Made by a program: the position numbers and the translations under genes. 64,000 nt of DNA. Source: Agrostemma githago (taxonomy: Eukaryota; Streptophyta; Magnoliopsida; Caryophyllales; Caryophyllaceae). The notes under the pieces were generated by a model. That model did no database searches. It was not told the DNA's origin and was given only the letters and a program-made list of their open reading frames with translations. Below, piece by piece: positions 1-10,780 of the stretch (positions are counted from its first letter, which is position 1; each line of letters opens with the position of its first letter). The stretch is from contig OY288256.1 in the NCBI GenBank assembly GCA_958450325.1, positions 12,293,057-12,357,056 of the forward strand, read 5' to 3'.

Positions 1-1
1 A

Positions 2-49
2 CTCACATATGGTCATGGATATGGCGCTGCTGCTGGTGCAGCCTTATAA
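2..49 (+). other. Possible C-terminal tail of a glycine-rich ORF
   Basis: A short open frame running in from the window edge reads as a Gly/Ala/Tyr/His-rich tail and stops with TAA at about 47-49. Such tails occur in plant glycine-rich proteins. With only 15 codons visible this is a weak call and could be chance. Confidence 0.15.
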
Positions 50-131
50 CTAGATAGATACTACAAAAGCAAGCAAGCAAGTAAGCTGATTCCTCCTTTG
101 GTTTACCACATCTAAAAATTTGCAAAACTTA

Positions 132-409
132 GGCCCTGTTCTTTTCGGCTTAATTTCAGTCCGTTTCAGACTAGCCCAGCTCTTATCAGCTCAGCCCAGC
201 TCTTATCAGCTCAGCTCAGCTCAGCTCCAATATTTTTCTTAAAATTATTAGATAATTTATATAAGAAATTATCAGTTTCAGCTTCTATAAATTCAGCTCA
301 GCTCAGCTCAGCTCAGCTTCTATCAGACCAGCTCAGCTCTTATCAGTCCAGCTCAGCTCTTATCAGACCAGCTCAGCTCAGCCTTGTTTCAGCCGAAAAG
401 AACAGGGCC
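132..409. mobile_element. Tourist-like (PIF/Harbinger) MITE
   Basis: A 278-bp element has terminal inverted repeats that begin GGCCCTGTTCTTTTCGGCT on the left and are matched in inverse at 391-409. It is flanked by TTA at 129-131 and at 410-412. A 3-bp TTA/TAA target duplication is the hallmark of PIF/Harbinger and Tourist MITEs. The interior is dominated by repeats of the pentamer CAGCT. It has no coding capacity, so it depends on a transposase encoded elsewhere. The decayed Harbinger transposase at 19,172-25,922 shows the superfamily is present in this genome, but no direct partnership is shown. Confidence 0.85.
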
Positions 410-412
410 TTA

Positions 413-1093
413 TTCCCACTACGTCACTAAGCTATCGTGCACCAAACTAATCCACTGTATTGTACCTAACGAAGGCATGATGCTTATATATATTGCCTTT
501 AACATCAGAAAACAAATCAATTAGAAATAAGAGAGTTAAGTATTCTTCAATTTATAGTTAAAAAAAAAAGTAGTCTTCGATTTCTCTCTCTAATTCATAT
601 AGATCACACAAAAGACTCGGATAAATTTAGATTTTCAACGTACCACTCCAAGTGTCAAACAAGGTAATGAGACATACTCCATCATCACTCCGTACTACTC
701 TACAGCTGTACTAGTTTAGAAATACTCCACTTACTAGAATGAACACATACCCAAGACTTAAGCAAAATAGGAGAGTTAACTTCGAAGCAATTGTGCACCA
801 ATTGACAAACAGAGTGCACATAAGACAGACAGGGAGCAAAATGAAAGCAAAATGTATTTTGAAAATACAACAACTTTTGTACAAACTAATCTCAATGAAA
901 TGAATCATTAATTTCAGTAGCATTCATAATGATACAAGGTCTTACTTTCTTCAAGATACAAGATCTTGTTCTTTTGGCCAAGGAATTAAATGTAAACAAC
1001 AAATTCAAACCCAAACCAATAAGTAATTCCTAATCGAAAACCACCTTTAATTAATAAGATGATGAATGTTGAGATGCGTCGAGAAGTATGTAC
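413..1093. other. AT-rich intergenic stretch, no gene seen
   Basis: No open frame with family resemblance was found. The expected final exon of the CFAS-like gene just to the right was looked for here on the minus strand and not recognised. Confidence 0.5.
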
Positions 1094-1573
1094 CTGGTAA
1101 TTCCCTAATGTTCGTGTTTTGAACCCGGCTGCAGAGTAGTCGAAGTAGTATTCCCATGTCCTGATGAACTTGTCGTCAAATCTGCCAGTTGAACAGATTT
1201 TCCTGTAGAAATGTGACAGGGAAATAATAAGTTGTAGTAATAACCTCAGCACGTTTTTGGTTGTTTCTTATAAGGGATTTAAGGCTAGAGCTGATGAAAC
1301 AGTATATGACAGTCGACAGAGAGGGTGTCTAACCTTCGGTGATCTATAAAGTTTTTCCTCCATTGTCTCAACGTTTTGTAGTAATGTATCCCAATGTTTC
1401 CCACATGTTTCATGTGGTAAATAACCCGATCAGTTTCAAATCATATTTGATAGAAGAAACTAAGAATTGAATTTCGGAGCATCCAGTTGTACTGACCAAA
1501 GTCCGGAAGCTGTAGTCGTGGCTGAGGTTACACTGCTCAAGCAGGGTAGACACCCACCAGGGAAAATGTATTC
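1094..1573 (-). pseudogene. Cyclopropane-fatty-acid synthase-like, 3' exon remnants
   Basis: Three minus-strand blocks match the C-terminal part of plant cyclopropane-fatty-acid-phospholipid synthases, SAM-dependent enzymes that methylenate acyl double bonds. Block 1 (1,573-1,497) encodes EYIFPGGCLPCLSSVTSA with AG before it and GT after it. Block 2 (1,413-1,334) encodes NIGIHYYKTLRQWRKNF and ends at a GT donor. Block 3 (1,202-1,094) encodes FDDKFIRTWEYYFDYSAAGF then KTRTLGNYQ, between a TTTCTACAG acceptor and a CAG/GTACAT donor. The reading phase carries across the introns. Block 2 lacks an AG acceptor at the expected place. No upstream catalytic exons were recognised to the right, and no terminal exon to the left. 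I infer a 5'-truncated pseudogene; a real gene with unusual splicing is less likely. The family assignment is from remembered conserved motifs. Confidence 0.7.
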
Positions 1574-2469
1574 CTATCACCGATCACATATCACTGATCA
1601 CCTATTTCTCGATCAATATTAGAGTCATTGCTAATCCGACAACCGAAAAAAGAGAAAAATCAAATTCATAAGAGTATCATTTCTAATCCCACAATTCGAA
1701 CTCCATATCATATCAACAATCCAATTCACAAGAGTATCATATCATATCAACAATCTAATTCAAAATTCACGCAACAATATATAGCAACAATTCGATATCA
1801 GATACCAAAGAATAGCAACCATCCACGCAGAAATAAAATTGGTAGAAAAAAAAACCCGAAACTTGGTGATCGAATTTTGAAGAAAACAGTGATCGAGTTG
1901 GTTTGCTGAATAGGGATTAGGGAACAACATCTAACACAGTCTAACAACGTCTCATGCAAAGGGCGACAAAATATCAACAGCAGAGCTTGAACATCAATGC
2001 CGAGACCGAGTTCTTCAAATTAAAGCCAGAATATCGACATCATGCTCATGAATATTGAATAGTTCCATACAATTAACATCATCGCGAGAAACATAACGCA
2101 TTTTTGTCTACTCATTCTGAACAAATAAAAAATAAAGAGTGGAGCAATGAAATTAGGAAAATGATGATCCGCCTGGATGCGTAACAAAGATGATGATGAA
2201 ACAAACCGGAATTGAGATCGCGTTCAAGAGTATGAATCATAGTGACTTGCATTTTTTCTTCGACGGAAGTCTTGGTAGCTTGATCTTCGACATCTGAACA
2301 TACATATGTAAATTAGATGAATTGGTTTAGGTGAAATTTGAGTGGAAACGAAATAGGGATTAGGGAACAGAATTAATTTAGGTGAATTAATTTGCTTGTA
2401 GTTAAATTAGGGTAAATTAATTTAGGTGAACAAAATAGGGATTAGGGTGGGGATGAACAACGTGCTACG
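1574..2469. other. AT-rich stretch, no gene seen
   Basis: The 93-codon open frame at 1,628-1,909 is of low complexity (rich in Asn, Ile, Ser and His) and resembles no family. Nothing else was supported here. Confidence 0.5.
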
Positions 2470-2808
2470 TGGGAGAACGAAATAGCGGGAGTATGTAGGT
2501 CGGTTTTAGCGCGTTAAGTGGGAAATTGGTTGTAGTTAAGAGACCAGTTATTTGTAATTAAGGTTTCTTAATCTATGAAACCGGTTATATAAGTTGACTG
2601 GTATCTTAAACATAATTTTAAGAAACCGTGTATATTAGATAAATGGTCTCTTAAATTAAGAGACTAGTTAGGTTGTCCAGCCGGTATTTTATCAATGATT
2701 TTAAGAGACCGGTCACAAAAAATAAATGGTTTCTTATTATTAAGAAACCGGTTAGACAATCTAACCAGTGTGTTAGGGGTGGTCTCTTAGGGCATTTTTG
2801 TGATAGTG
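2470..2808. mobile_element. CACTA (En/Spm) terminus with subterminal repeats
   Basis: The segment ends GCATTTTTGTGATAGTG at 2,808, the inverse of a CACTA-type terminus. Inside it the motifs AAGAAACCGGTT and TTAAGAGACCGG recur in both orientations, like the subterminal repeat arrays of CACTA elements. The opposite terminus was not found, so the element is truncated or its left end has diverged. The left boundary given is approximate. It interrupts or abuts the LTR to its right. Confidence 0.55.
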
Positions 2809-4125
2809 AATGTCGTAATTCTAACGAATCGTATGACAATTATTTTAGCATCAACGAAAAATCGCATTAGTTAATTTATTTGACTAGATCGTTAGATTCG
2901 ACATCCAATTATGGAATTGGTATCGAATCTAAAAGATCGACGCTTTGCTTGAATTGAAAGACTTGATTCCCTCGGCTTTTCCGACATCGTAACGAATCCC
3001 TAGGGATTATGTGATGTCGGATCCACGTCAAAGGGTTTCGACCCTTATTGAATAAAATACTTGTTTTGAAAATTGATGCAAATAGGTGATTAATGATAAC
3101 GATGCGGACGAAATAGAAATTATTGTTTAAGTTGACTTGTTTCAATAATCAAGTGACCGGGGTGATGGGATAAGCGACCGGCAACGCTGTGTGTAGTACA
3201 CTTGTATATTCGGGTTTCCTTATCCCACCATCACTTACACTCAACACAAATTCACAAGTATTTTAATGTCTTTTAATACTAGTGATATTAGCGATATTAG
3301 GACGCGAATAAAAATAAAAAAAAGAGACATCTACGATGACGACGACGACGTGACGCGAGAAAAAAAGGAGGAAGGAGAAGAGCGGGAATTGGCACCCTCA
3401 ACCTACATGTTTCTTATGCTCGGACGGGACTCGTAGTGGCGGCTTGCACGGGAGTTTCGAGTATGTAGGCTAAGTTGTGGTGGTTAGGGCTTCGATTCCT
3501 AAAGCTAGGTTTAGGGTTTGGATGTATGTGAGTAGGGTAGAATTAGGGTTTTTTTTAGATGATCAAAAGTTGTGTGAAGTGTGTGCATGGGGGTGTATAT
3601 ATAGGCATTGCCCATGTACCCCGTCTAGGGTTACTCGACCGAGTAGCCCCTTGACTCGGTCGAGTGGCCCAAGCGCCTGCAGCCGGGCTTGAATAAGGGG
3701 CCCACTCGATCGAGTGGATCTGACACTCGATCGAGTGGGTCAGCTGGGTCGAGTAGTCCGGGCTTTGGACCTTGAATTGGATATTTTGTGGGTTTTGTTT
3801 TTGAGTTGGACTTTTTGATGTTTGTGTGGCTGTTTTTTGTGTGTCTCGAAAATGACTTTGACCGGGGTTGACCCAATCGCTAAAAGTCGGTTTTATTTTC
3901 GGTGTCGGTTTTGACCCAAATTAGTCTTGTTTGACTGGAAACGATCCACTGGGCCTGAATTTGAGGTTAGTTTTGTGAGATTTGTACCCCGTAAGTGCAT
4001 TAGCCAGCAACTAATGGTTTTGAGCCCATATCCGAGCGCGTAGAAACACGTTAGCGTCCAATCATCATCGGGTGTTTTTTGGAAACTACCGTAGACACCT
4101 GGCAGTCAAAATGCGGGTGTCTACA
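2809..4125 (-). mobile_element. Truncated LTR, same family as 19,770-23,736
   Basis: Read on the minus strand from 4,125 it begins TGTAGACACCCGCATTTTG and then tracks the LTR at 19,770 block by block. Shared blocks include AACACCCGATGATGAT, the CTCAAATTCAGGCC stretch, the CATTTTCGAGACA stretch, the Asp-rich GACGACGACG region and ATGTAGGTTGAGGGTG. The far end, beyond about 2,850, is missing or cut by the CACTA terminus. It includes several imperfect copies of the palindrome CACTCGATCGAGTG at about 3,640-3,760. No gag or pol is present. Confidence 0.7.
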
Positions 4126-4874
4126 TACTCAAATATACACAATTATTCTAAAGACTTTTTAGTATTATTGATGTTTATAAACTTTAATAAAAATATGGAA
4201 TTTATGACATAATTATATGGAAAATTGCATGTAGATTGATATATAGCATAATTATATGGATCACGGTTGACATAATTATTAAGATTGATTAGATTAGATT
4301 GACACAAAATCTTAATAGACTTTGAAATTTATGGTATAATTAATATATGAAAAAAACGTAGATTGATATATTCATGACATAATTATTACTCTATAATCAT
4401 TACTTCATATATGGATCATAATTATTATTTGATATAATTTAATTATATCAATGACGTGAATCTACTTAATTATTTAAATTAACAATGTTGAGATTGAGTA
4501 ATAAGATGATTATTATCTGGATCGAGTTAGATTTATAATGTATATTGATATATGGATCAACCCAACCGCCTTAACAACTAAATGATCCAATGAAGATAAG
4601 TCCAACCAATAGCCCATGCAAAAGTAGGCGGGAAAAATTCTAGTTGTGTTATTCTTTTAGTGGAAAGGGGATTTGGACCCTTACTCTACTTACGTCTTTA
4701 GATTCAGTTGCTAAAGTTAAATTGATAAACACAATTTAACCAAATTGGTCAATTGATTTTACCCAGTTCCACTTTTAGGTGGGATTTCAATACAGAAGAT
4801 GTTTTGATTGATGAACTTATTTATTGCTTAGTTGCTGGATTTTTTCTTTTTTTTTGGTGATTATGAAGTTCACG
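4126..4874. other. AT-rich intergenic, no gene seen
   Basis: The stretch is rich in ATTATATGG and GATTGATAT motifs. No open frame or element boundary could be supported. Confidence 0.45.
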
Positions 4875-5064
4875 CACATACCGAGTTTAACGCAATACCG
4901 AGATAATAGAAAACTAATAATGAGTAGCATTAAGATGAGTTTAACACAAACATGAACCCAATGAAGCAGCACATACCGAGTTTAACACAATACCGAGATA
5001 ATAGAGAACTAATCATGAGTAGCATTAAGGTGAGTTTAACGTAAGCACGAACCCAATGAAGCAG
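4875..5064. repeat. Two tandem copies of a 95-bp unit
   Basis: CACATACCGAGTTTAAC starts at 4,875 and again at 4,970, and the following 80 bases (AATACCGAGATAATAG, GAGTAGCATTAAG, ACCCAATGAAGCAG) repeat with few changes. A short third start, CACATACCGAG, lies at about 5,085. No function is apparent. Confidence 0.8.
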
Positions 5065-5065
5065 G

Positions 5066-6081
5066 AACAAAGTTGATGGTCACACACATACCGAGTTAGT
5101 CTGGGCGGTGGCAAAAATCGGGGTCGCCTGCATCCAACGACAACGGTAAGATGATGCTTGGCGGCAGGAATCAACTCGATTTTGTTTTACACTTGGGTGG
5201 TGTCATGGGAAGGGCAAGCACCCATTGTTGTAGGTGGTGGATTATAAGGGAGGAAGATGAAGAGGATGGGAGGTGGGAGGTGGGAGCTGAGTTAATGAAA
5301 CAATGAAGGTTGAACTTGATTGCTTCACTTTGGATTCTACATAATCAATGAAAAAGAAATAACGGACGCAACAATTGAGCATGAAGTTGATGGGCTCTAC
5401 CTAATTTATGACAAACAAATAACCGATTTTGGCACTAATTAGAGACTCCCTCCTTTACAGCTTCTACCCAATCATATCATGTCACGTGGGTTACTTTAGA
5501 ATTGAGCATTGTGTAGATAGAGCATGGAGAATGGTTTGTTTTATATTTAATAGAATATATAGATTTGAATTTGAATTTGAAATTTTCTAAGGTAGATTTA
5601 ATATTACGAGGAATGGAAGAATTGCCCAATAGAAGCTTAGAGAACAAAAGGCACAGATAGGCCGAATGTTCCAAATGAGTTGTCACTGACATTAAAATTG
5701 CTAACAATGACCAAGTATTATGATGTGCATCGTTTGTTTTAGCCACGTAGCTAATGTACACACTAGACCTGTCACCGGTCGGGGTATACAGGTCATGCTC
5801 AGAAATAGTTTCGAACGCCTAATTTTGTTACGACTTTTGAAGTAAAAAAATAGTATGTATTAAATTAGGATCAGGTTTATGGGTCGAGTCGAATTTGACA
5901 GGTCTAACCGTCTAAGTGTAGCATCATAACCTGCGTCCGCTACTTTTCGTATAAAATACATGCAAACGTGGAGTGCTAATCCTCTAAAATGACAATTATT
6001 TGAAATAATCGCAATCGTTTCATCGCAGTCAATAATTATAAAAGAAAGTACTAATGTTGATTTAGTAACGTTATTGTTACA
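5066..6081. other. Intergenic, no gene seen
   Basis: Minus-strand frames of 94 and 120 codons (5,477-5,761 and 5,860-6,222) show no recognisable family and are AT-biased. I treat them as chance. Confidence 0.45.
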
Positions 6082-6110
6082 CCCGTGCATCGCACGGGCA
6101 TCAAAACTAG
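6082..6110 (+). mobile_element. Helitron 3' terminus
   Basis: The sequence CCCGTGCATCGCACGGG, a GC-rich hairpin, is followed eight bases later by CTAG and then T. That is the canonical Helitron 3' end (hairpin, then CTRR, inserted before T). The matching 5' TC end could not be placed, so the extent of the element to the left is unknown. Confidence 0.55.
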
Positions 6111-6283
6111 TGTAACTAGTAATTAGTAGACTTGTGTTGTTTATAAAAAGAATTCTACTTTCACTCAAAATCCGTCTTAGGTTAGAATTAAGAAGTCTAC
6201 TTCTAACCTCATATTTACTCAAAAAACCGTAAATAAAATAATAATATAGTTAATATTGATTGTAAAATAAAAAAAAGCCTCTT

Positions 6284-6289
<6 letters not shown>

Positions 6290-6358
<69 letters not shown>
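6290..6358. repeat. (TA)n microsatellite
   Basis: About 34 uninterrupted TA dinucleotides. Confidence 0.95.
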
Positions 6359-6361
<3 letters not shown>

Positions 6362-6561
6362 AATATTGATTGATTGATTAGTGTGTTGGTTCAGAATTGA
6401 TATTTTTTTTATTGATTCTATTTGACGACGAGATATTTTGTGGGATTTTAATGGCCGTCTTTTAGGGATTATTGAAAGGCGGTATGTATTATTGCTATCA
6501 TTTTTTTCCTAACAAAAAATAAAAACAGAGAAATCCGTCAGCATTCACCAACCTAGTTTGA

Positions 6562-8698
6562 GGCCAAATTACCAAATAGGTAAAAAAAAAAGTAGCACCA
6601 ATGTGCCAGATTGGTAAAAAAATTGATATTGTGCCAAATCTATATAATAATATAAAAAGGCAAGCTAAGAAGTCTTCTTTCTAATAAGCCGACATGTGGC
6701 ATCACTACAAGCCGACACGTGGCATCACTACAACTCAATCCTTAAGCTACTAAATGAAGTTGTTTGATTTTTTGTTTTAGAAAAAAAAATCTTTCGATAA
6801 TAAGTGTAAATGAAAGGTGTTTGATTCTTTTTATTCATCACTACGGAAGATTAACAAGTTGGTGACTTCGAAGTATCTTTGTACTTTTATCTATAAATAT
6901 AATCAAAAGATAATATGTTTCTATAAAAATATTTTTTTAACTTATTCTAATTATAAAATACCAAAATTTAGAATTTAGCATGTTGCTTTTAGAATGACGA
7001 TATTAATTACGCAATTGACATTTATACCCTTCCCTTCTAATTAGTTTCTAATATATTTTTTAACTTAATAATAAAGACGATAACGATAATTAAACACATA
7101 ACTAACGATGTTAACAATTTAAGCGGAAAAATATCAATTGATAACCAACGACGGTAATTAATGAGATTAACAATAATAAGACACATAATTTAACATTTAC
7201 AATTAAACGATTATGACGTAAACTATAATTAAATAATTATTTAACACTAAATTTAATCATTTGCATAAGTTTATAAAATATTTAGACAAAATAATTAAAC
7301 AAGTAATTAACGATTTAAAGATCTAATTTACGTCTATTATAAATATTAATAAAACCCCAAAAATTGTCCCAAACCTCTTCGAGACTATACAACACTTCAA
7401 AGCTAAAACAAAGGGGATATAAATTCTTCTCAACATAAAATAAACACGTCTCGTGCGTTTGCACGGGTGAAAAAACTAGTTGGTAAAAAAAGGCTTGTAA
7501 GTGACAAATTGGTCTAAAAACAATAATTCCGCTTGCTTTTTAAGAATTTTGGTCTTCGACTCGATTTTTTACCTGTCCCACCGTCTATAATGGTTTAGTG
7601 TGAAAAAATCGACATTACTTTTAATTGGTTTTTTTCTTAGATATTATTTTTAAAAGATTGTATTTAATCCGGTTTAATCGGTCTGGTTTAAAGGTCGAAG
7701 TTTTTTGACCGGGATTTGAAGGTGGGTAAGTAGACCTATTATCTCTCGATCTGACCCGCAAACCCAACCGCCCGACCTGTTTTTTAAAGTCATAAACCCG
7801 TTTATCTTAACCTGTGACCTGTTTAATCCGAACGAATGACCCGTTAATTTAGGGTCCAAACTGACCTAACTCGTTCGACCCATTGAGTCAATGAGAAAAT
7901 TATAAACTTTTAATATTCTAAATAAAAAAATATAAACAAATACGGGTATTCAATTTAATACAACTTTCTTTATCAATTAGTATTAAAAACAATTAAAAAA
8001 TGATTTTTAATATTTTTTAAAATATAAACATTTTAATGAAAAAGTACTCCTTTTAATAATACTATTAAAATAATTAAATGTTTAAATTTAAAATATTTTT
8101 TTGACTTAAGAAGCGGTAAAAGAAATAGCTTTCCAAAATTATTTCTGACCCATACCCGTATTCTGATCAATCCGTATTCGAGTTGCCCCGTATTTTAAAC
8201 ATTTTTTTTTCTGTATATTAATAGTCAATAATATTTCGATAGAGTCGGAGTCGGGTGAGGCCAGGTCAGTAAAGTCAAAGGTTAAGTTTTGTCTTCAGTC
8301 GAGATTTTGTGTCGGGTAGATCTCAAAATTGTGCACTATGAAAAATTGGAATTAATGAAAATCCAAAATTTGTCATCACTCACCCACTTTCAAATTCAGG
8401 TAAAAAAATTCCGGCCTTTGAACCGAACCGATTAAACCGGATCAAACAATATTTTTAAAAATACATTTTAAGAAAAAATTAATTAAAAATAATTCTGATT
8501 TTTTAGACTAAACTTAGACGGATTGAAAAGTTCGAATCGAACACTAAAATTCTTAAAAATTATACCGGAATATTTTTTAGACCAATTTGTCACTAAAATA
8601 TTGCGATGTGACTCTATTTTACCAATTTTGCACAACTCAAAATATTTTTACCAATTTGTCCCAACTTTTTTTACATACTCGTATTTGATAATTTGGCC
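6562..8698. mobile_element. Mutator-like element with long terminal inverted repeats
   Basis: The element begins GGCCAAATTA at 6,562 and ends TAATTTGGCC at 8,698. The direct repeat CCTAGTTTGA flanks it at 6,552-6,561 and 8,699-8,708. The two arms pair for at least several hundred bases once the nested Helitron is removed. Shared landmarks are the repeated AATTGGTAAAA motif, GTGACAAATTGGTC, TTTTTAAGAATTTT and TTTAATCGG. A 9-10 bp target duplication with long TIRs points to a Mutator-like or foldback element. No transposase is visible, so it is non-autonomous. It sits about 230 bp upstream of the NDPK ATG, so it has become part of that gene's upstream region. Confidence 0.8.
6639..7479 (+). mobile_element. 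Non-autonomous Helitron, 841 bp
   Basis: The 5' end is TCTATATAATAATATAAAA, directly after A. The 3' end is the hairpin-like CGTGCGTTTGCACGG, then GTGAAAAAA and CTAG, directly before T. Removing 6,639-7,479 rejoins GTGCCAAA with TTGGTAAAAA. That join is exactly what the homologous repeat at about 15,670-15,690 reads, so the second copy acts as an empty site. No target duplication is present, as expected for Helitrons. No Rep/helicase ORF is present. Confidence 0.88.
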
Positions 8699-8801
8699 CC
8701 TAGTTTGACATTGAAACGGAAAAGACGGAAGTAGGGAAGCACCAAATTAGGGTTTGCAAGTCCACAAAGGTTCCTACAGTACATTACTAGAGGAGTAGTA
8801 G

Positions 8802-8809
8802 TATATATA
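8802..8809 (+). promoter_or_regulatory. Probable TATA box of the NDPK gene
   Basis: TATATATA lies about 120 bp before the ATG and is followed by a pyrimidine-rich leader with repeated TCCTG at about 8,840-8,880. The start site is not mapped. Placement is inferred from spacing only. Confidence 0.5.
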
Positions 8810-8927
8810 CCCTCACCATTACTCGCCGCTGTTTTCTCCTCCCACCAATCCTCCTGTCCTGTCCTGTCCTACTCAACTTCTACACTTTTGCTTAACATTC
8901 ACTTAACTTACCTTAAGAAGAAGAAAG

Positions 8928-10780
8928 ATGGAGCAAACATTCATCATGATCAAGCCTGATGGTGTCCAAAGGGGACTGGTACCATTTTTCTGCATATTTA
9001 CCTGTGTTTTTTTATTATATTAAAATTTAAACAATTAAGCAATGTGAGTTTGTTTGTTTGTTTGTTTGTTTGTTTGTTTAGGTTGGTGAGATCATCAGTA
9101 GATTTGAGAAGAAGGGTTTTTCCCTTAAAGGTATCTATATTCTTCTCTGATTAACTTTGTTTTACTACAAGTACTATTTTTGTTTTGATTTAGTTGCATG
9201 TTTGATCTAACTTGACGTATGTGTGACTTGATAATATCAGATTAGAATTAAAGCTGTAATCTTGATTATGGAATTAATCCAACTTGATTGCGATATTCAG
9301 TTGATAAAGTTGTAATCTTGATTATGGAATTAATCCAACTTGATTGCGATATTCAGTTGATAAAGTTGTAATCTTGATGATTAAATTAGTCTTATATTCC
9401 CAGATATGGATTATTGATGCTGGTGAAGTTGTAATCTTGATGATGATGATAATTTAAACGAAATCGATGAAGTCGTAGTCTTGATGACATAGTTAATTGT
9501 TTGATTTATGTGCATAAAGTTGTATTCTTCATTATTATTGCATAAGCGCGATGATTTATGGGGTTTTTCTTTACCCTGATTCATTTTACTCCCAGCTTAA
9601 TTGAAAGTTACTCTGTATTGGTTTTAGTTATTCTTCATTTGGAATACGAGTGATCTATTTATTCAGTTTTTTTTATCCTTATATTATTGGTTTTTAGCTC
9701 TCCCTAGCACTCTGTGATCTGCTTTTTATTTATTCTGCATGAAACGTAAAATCATCGGTGTTCATAGTATGCTGAAATGCATTGTCAAATTAGATTCACA
9801 CCATTATGATGTTGCTCCCTTGATTTTGCTAAACTGAGTTCATCATTCACGATTCTCCTCACATGCATAAGCTAATTGGTGAAGATTGAGTTGAATATGA
9901 GCATTTTAATTATATATGTATGTAGTTTTTGGGTGATCTGGAAGTTGATCATTGGTAATCGGTATATAAAGCTAACTGATGTCGTTATGAGTTTTGGTGA
10001 TACTTGTGTGTAGCTTTGCTTGATGTGAACTTTGATTCATGGAGTTATCCTATGTTTATAGGTTTGAAGTTTTTGAATGTGGAACGCTCTTTTGCTGAGA
10101 GTCATTATGCTGACTTATCTGCCAAGCCATTTTTCACTGGTTTGGTTGATTACATTATTTCCGGGCCTGTTGTTGCTATGGTCTGGGAAGGCAAGGGTGT
10201 TGTCACCACCGGCAGGAAGATCATTGGAGCCACTAACCCTCTAGCTTCCGAGCCTGGCACCATCCGTGGTGATTTTGCCATTGATATTGGCAGGTACTAG
10301 TTATTTATCATTTCTTTTGTTTCCTAGTGTAGTCTAATTGTAGTTATTGTACATTTCTCTTGGATGACTGAGCACCATGCCCTTACTAATGGGATGAAAC
10401 TGAGGGTTTTCCTCACTCCAAAGAAGTTACTAGTGTTATGGAGCCGTTTATACGATAACCCATCCTACTTACTAGTACTCTGTACAAAGGAAAGATTGAT
10501 TTTTTTGTTGATGTGGTTCTCCTTATGCCCGTTTTGTCTCCCTGCACTTTTGAAAATTCAATTGTTGTATGAGTATTTTCTTTTTGTGCTTTAGTCGTAA
10601 TCATCATCTCTTTGATCTTTTGGTGCTCTTAAGCAAGAACTGACATAAGTGTTTAATTTGGTCAGAAATGTCATCCATGGAAGTGATGCGGTCGAAAGTG
10701 CACAAAAGGAGATTGCTTTGTGGTTCCCAGAGGGCATTGTCAGCTGGCAGAGCAGCCTCAAGTCATGGATCTACGAATAG
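8928..10780 (+). CDS. NDPK1: Nucleoside diphosphate kinase 1 (cytosolic type), four exons
   Basis: NDPK transfers the gamma phosphate from ATP to other nucleoside diphosphates through a phosphohistidine. Exons are 8,928-8,978, 9,082-9,130, 10,062-10,293 and 10,666-10,780, all with GT/AG borders and continuous phase. They total 447 nt, or 148 residues plus stop, the usual length of the plant cytosolic form. The N terminus MEQTFIMIKPDGVQRGL carries no transit peptide, which argues against the chloroplast and mitochondrial isoforms. Family motifs follow in order: ADLSAKPFF, GPVVAMVWEG, GATNPLASEPGTIRGDFAID, then NVIHGSDAVESA with the catalytic histidine, and C-terminal WIYE. The start is the only ATG that gives the family N terminus. 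No lesion was seen, so the gene looks functional. It is the only complete host gene in the window and has a Mutator-like element in its upstream region. Confidence 0.96.
9050..9079 (+). repeat. (TTTG)n tract before exon 2 of NDPK
   Basis: A short TTTG tandem array forms the T-rich tract immediately before the exon 2 acceptor. Confidence 0.85.
9255..9385 (+). repeat. 56-bp tandem repeat in NDPK intron 2
   Basis: GTAATCTTGATTATGGAATT starts at 9,256 and 9,312, and a third partial unit starts at 9,368. The first two full units are essentially identical. The repeat lies within the 931-bp second intron and does not touch splice sites. Confidence 0.85.

Noticed and set aside
4875..5064. Tandem repeats considered as a CRISPR-like array, also at 26,268-26,505 and 9,255-9,385
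   Set aside because: The units are direct tandem repeats without unique spacers, in plant nuclear DNA.
10004..10300. 98-codon frame starting within NDPK intron 2
   Set aside because: It is NDPK exon 3 read with intronic codons in front; splicing at 10,062 gives the family reading.
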